This document shows positions 62,775 to 64,000 of a DNA stretch of 64,000 nt, piece after piece. A program made the translations under genes and the position numbers. Every line of letters begins with the position of its first letter. Position 1 is the first letter of the stretch. Below the pieces are notes generated by a model. The model saw only the letters and a program-made list of their open reading frames with translations. It was not told the origin of the DNA and did no database searches. The DNA lies in assembly GCA_910586225.1 (NCBI GenBank), contig CAJUIL010000007.1:60966-124965 (forward strand), written 5' to 3'. The DNA is from an uncultured Eubacterium sp. (GTDB taxonomy: Bacteria > Bacillota > Clostridia > Lachnospirales > Lachnospiraceae).

Positions 62775-62803
62775 TTGCCAATTCTTTTCAATCATGCTAT
62801 AAT
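62775..62803 (+). promoter_or_regulatory. Near-consensus promoter of trmB
   Basis: TTGCCA (62775-62780), a 17-base spacer and TATAAT (62798-62803). The ATG at 62840 follows an AAGGAG site, giving a short leader of about 30 bases. Confidence 0.8.
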
Positions 62804-62839
62804 ATACAACAACTTCAATGATATCATAAGGAGATAAAT

Positions 62840-63496
62840 ATGAGATTAAGAAATATTCCGGGCGCAGATCACGAAATTGCTGTTCACCCACTTTGTATCC
62901 AGACACCAGAGGAACACCGAGGCAGCTGGCAAAGCTTTTTTCACAACCAAAATCCAATTCAAATAGAAATCGGTATGGGAAAAGGACGCTTTCTCCTTCA
63001 GCTTGCGCAAAGATATCCAGAAATCAACTTTATTGGCATCGAAAAATATACAAGCGTACTGCTTAGGGCCATTCAAAAGCTAGAAAAAATGGAAGATTCC
63101 CAGAAGCCTTACAATCTGCGTTTTCTTTGTATTGACGCAGAAAATCTGCCGGATATCTTTGCTCCCGAAGAAATTGATAAAATATTTCTAAATTTTTCAG
63201 ATCCATGGCCGAAAAAAAGACATGAAAGACGCCGCCTGACATCCAGATATTTTCTAAATCGTTATGAAAAGATTCTTAAAAAAAATGGAACACTTGAATT
63301 TAAGACAGATAACCGTATGCTTTTTGAATTTTCCTTGGGAGAGCTTCCAGAAGCACATTGGCACCTAAATGCCTGCACATATGACCTGCATCATGACCCA
63401 GAAATGAATCAAGCAAACATTATGACAGAATACGAAGAAAAATTTTCATCGATTGGCAATCCTATTTATAAACTGATAACATCATGTATACGCTGA
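62840..63496 (+). CDS. trmB: tRNA (guanine-46-N7)-methyltransferase
   Basis: The 218-residue protein has the TrmB pattern: IQIEIGMGKGRFLLQLAQRYPEINFIGIEKYTSVL as SAM site, and NFSDPWPKKRHERRRLTSRYFLNRYEKIL as the conserved core. It makes m7G46 in many tRNAs. It has its own promoter and a good ribosome site. It is a stand-alone gene here. Confidence 0.96.
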   Translation: MRLRNIPGADHEIAVHPLCIQTPEEHRGSWQSFFHNQNPIQIEIGMGKGRFLLQLAQRYPEINFIGIEKYTSVLLRAIQKLEKMEDSQKPYNLRFLCIDAENLPDIFAPEEIDKIFLNFSDPWPKKRHERRRLTSRYFLNRYEKILKKNGTLEFKTDNRMLFEFSLGELPEAHWHLNACTYDLHHDPEMNQANIMTEYEEKFSSIGNPIYKLITSCIR

Positions 63497-63575
63497 TTTC
63501 AGTAAGTTACCCTCTCTGCTACATGAAAATGCATTAGACATCACTTTTCGATGCACTCTGAAATTACTTTCTTAT

Positions 63576-63599
63576 GGTCTGTGCACGAAAGCGCAGACC
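63576..63599. repeat. Hairpin of the dispersed GGTCTGNGCA family
   Basis: GGTCTGTGC (63576-63584) pairs with GCGCAGACC (63591-63599) using a G-T pair. The preceding CTTTCTTATGGTCT is identical to that at 50875-50888. It follows trmB by 80 bases and may terminate it. Confidence 0.55.
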
Positions 63600-63784
63600 T
63601 ACCTATACGGATAAATCATCTTTAAATAGTCACCAAAACAATGCTTACGCATAATATATATAAACCATCTAAGAAACTGTGACCGTTCTGCTTACTTGCG
63701 CTATCACAGAATTCCAAATACTTCTCCAATCAATATAGGCAAATTTGAAATAAATAATAGAATAAATAAATCAGGAGGTATAAT

Positions 63785-63901
63785 ATGTCTCTTAACTTTA
63801 AAAGGAAAGCTGTTCTCTTAACCTACCATCACCCTAAAATATTTAAAAAAATTTCTGCAATCCGCTCTTCTTTATTAGATATCAAAAAAATATTAAAATA
63901 A
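63785..63901 (+). CDS. Putative 38-residue basic small protein
   Basis: ATG at 63785 has a near-ideal AGGAGG site six bases upstream. The 38 residues begin MSLNFKRKAVLL, contain HHPKIFKKISAIRSS and end in KKILK. It is strongly basic with alternating hydrophobic residues, so it may form an amphipathic helix at the membrane. No family is recognised. A promoter is not clear, though AT-rich sequence lies upstream. The perfect ribosome site and clean frame argue for a real small gene. Confidence 0.5.
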   Translation: MSLNFKRKAVLLTYHHPKIFKKISAIRSSLLDIKKILK

Positions 63902-63910
63902 GAAAAAAAA

Positions 63911-63945
63911 GCACCGACCCCAAGTCTTTCACTTGAAACCGATAC
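63911..63945 (-). terminator. Terminator of the tRNA gene
   Basis: On the minus strand GTATCGGTTTCAAGT pairs (with G-T pairs) with ACTTGGGGTCGGTGC and is followed by TTTTTTTTC at 63910-63903. It lies directly after the tRNA 3' end. Confidence 0.85.
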
Positions 63946-63950
63946 TTTAA

Positions 63951-64000
63951 TGCGCCACCAGGGGTTCGAACCCTGGACACCCTGATTAAGAGTCAGGTGC
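63951..64000 (-). tRNA. tRNA-Lys (anticodon CTT), 5' end beyond window
   Basis: The last 50 bases, read on the minus strand, hold an anticodon stem-loop CTGA-CTCTTAA-TCAG with anticodon CTT, a T arm around GGTTCGAAC and a 3' acceptor strand GTGGCGC with discriminator A at 63951. No CCA is encoded. The D arm and 5' acceptor strand lie beyond the right edge. Confidence 0.9.

Noticed and set aside
1..64000. CRISPR arrays or prophage regions.
   Set aside because: No regularly spaced direct repeats and no phage structural, integrase or lysis genes were seen. The only mobile DNA identified is the IS66 remnant.

Overview
The window looks like chromosomal DNA of a spore-forming, gut-type Clostridium relative, most likely a Lachnospiraceae member. 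The reasons are moderate-to-low GC, strong AGGAGG ribosome sites, a Bacillus/Clostridium housekeeping block (rsmI, trmN6, yaaT/ricT, holB, yaaR, yaaO-like decarboxylase), SpmA-like and SpoIIQ-like sporulation proteins, large BspA-type and Big2-type surface proteins, and carbon modules for uronates and isomalto-oligosaccharides. Genus and species cannot be fixed from sequence reading alone.

Layout. 1-5262 (minus): an aconitase-family hydratase cut by the window edge, a coiled-coil protein with a repetitive tail, a divergent PurM-like protein and a DUF362 ferredoxin protein. 5889-8901: an intact Rpn/PD-(D/E)XK transposase-like gene and a second 5' copy that stops dead at the remains of an IS66 element. 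9278-14471 (minus): a Big2 surface protein, a DEAD-box helicase with a DbpA-type RNA-binding tail, a GIY-YIG protein and a degenerate LytM/M23 membrane protein. 14531-15770: wreckage of an AAA ATPase module. 15995-17269: a multi-cluster ferredoxin protein. 17316-18885 (minus): a HipA-type kinase followed by a protein that joins a HipA N-terminal-like domain to a HIRAN domain.

19208-25171 (plus) is one purine/nucleoside salvage operon: purine nucleoside phosphorylase, guanine deaminase, a Crp/Fnr regulator, phosphopentomutase, a NupC transporter and a small membrane-GNAT fusion. 25239-28296 (minus) holds a P-loop ATPase and a KGGxGRT ParA/MinD-like ATPase, preceded by the 3' remnant of a third gene. 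28330-32706 (minus): a BspA-type repeat protein with a papain-like peptidase domain, and an AAA-ATPase-like/nuclease protein.

32880-42064 (minus) is a complete hexuronate operon: TRAP transporter (dctP, dctQ, dctM), mannonate dehydratase, uronate isomerase, an SDR mannonate oxidoreductase, KDPG aldolase and two KDG-kinase-like PfkB proteins, with a divergent AraC regulator at 42255. It would take up glucuronate-type sugars and convert them to pyruvate and glyceraldehyde-3-phosphate. 43255-46175 holds an ABC-type AAA ATPase and a small protein with a nuclease-like ELK motif, lying between an spmA-like gene and a fragment of a second one. 46453-50866: an AraC regulator and two GH13 alpha-glucosidases. 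51175-53004: a membrane-anchored DUF885 peptidase. 53095-60109 (minus): the rsmI-to-yaaO-like housekeeping block, headed by an AbiE-like gene pair. 60309-64000: an ArgR-like regulator, a DacF-type carboxypeptidase, trmB, a 38-residue small ORF and a partial tRNA-Lys.

The most promising candidates for undescribed systems are the split HipA-kinase/HIRAN pair, the ParA-like plus P-loop ATPase pair with its beheaded upstream gene, and the ABC-ATPase plus ELK-protein pair beside spmA. Functions given for these are inference from domains and gene arrangement; none can be proven from this sequence.
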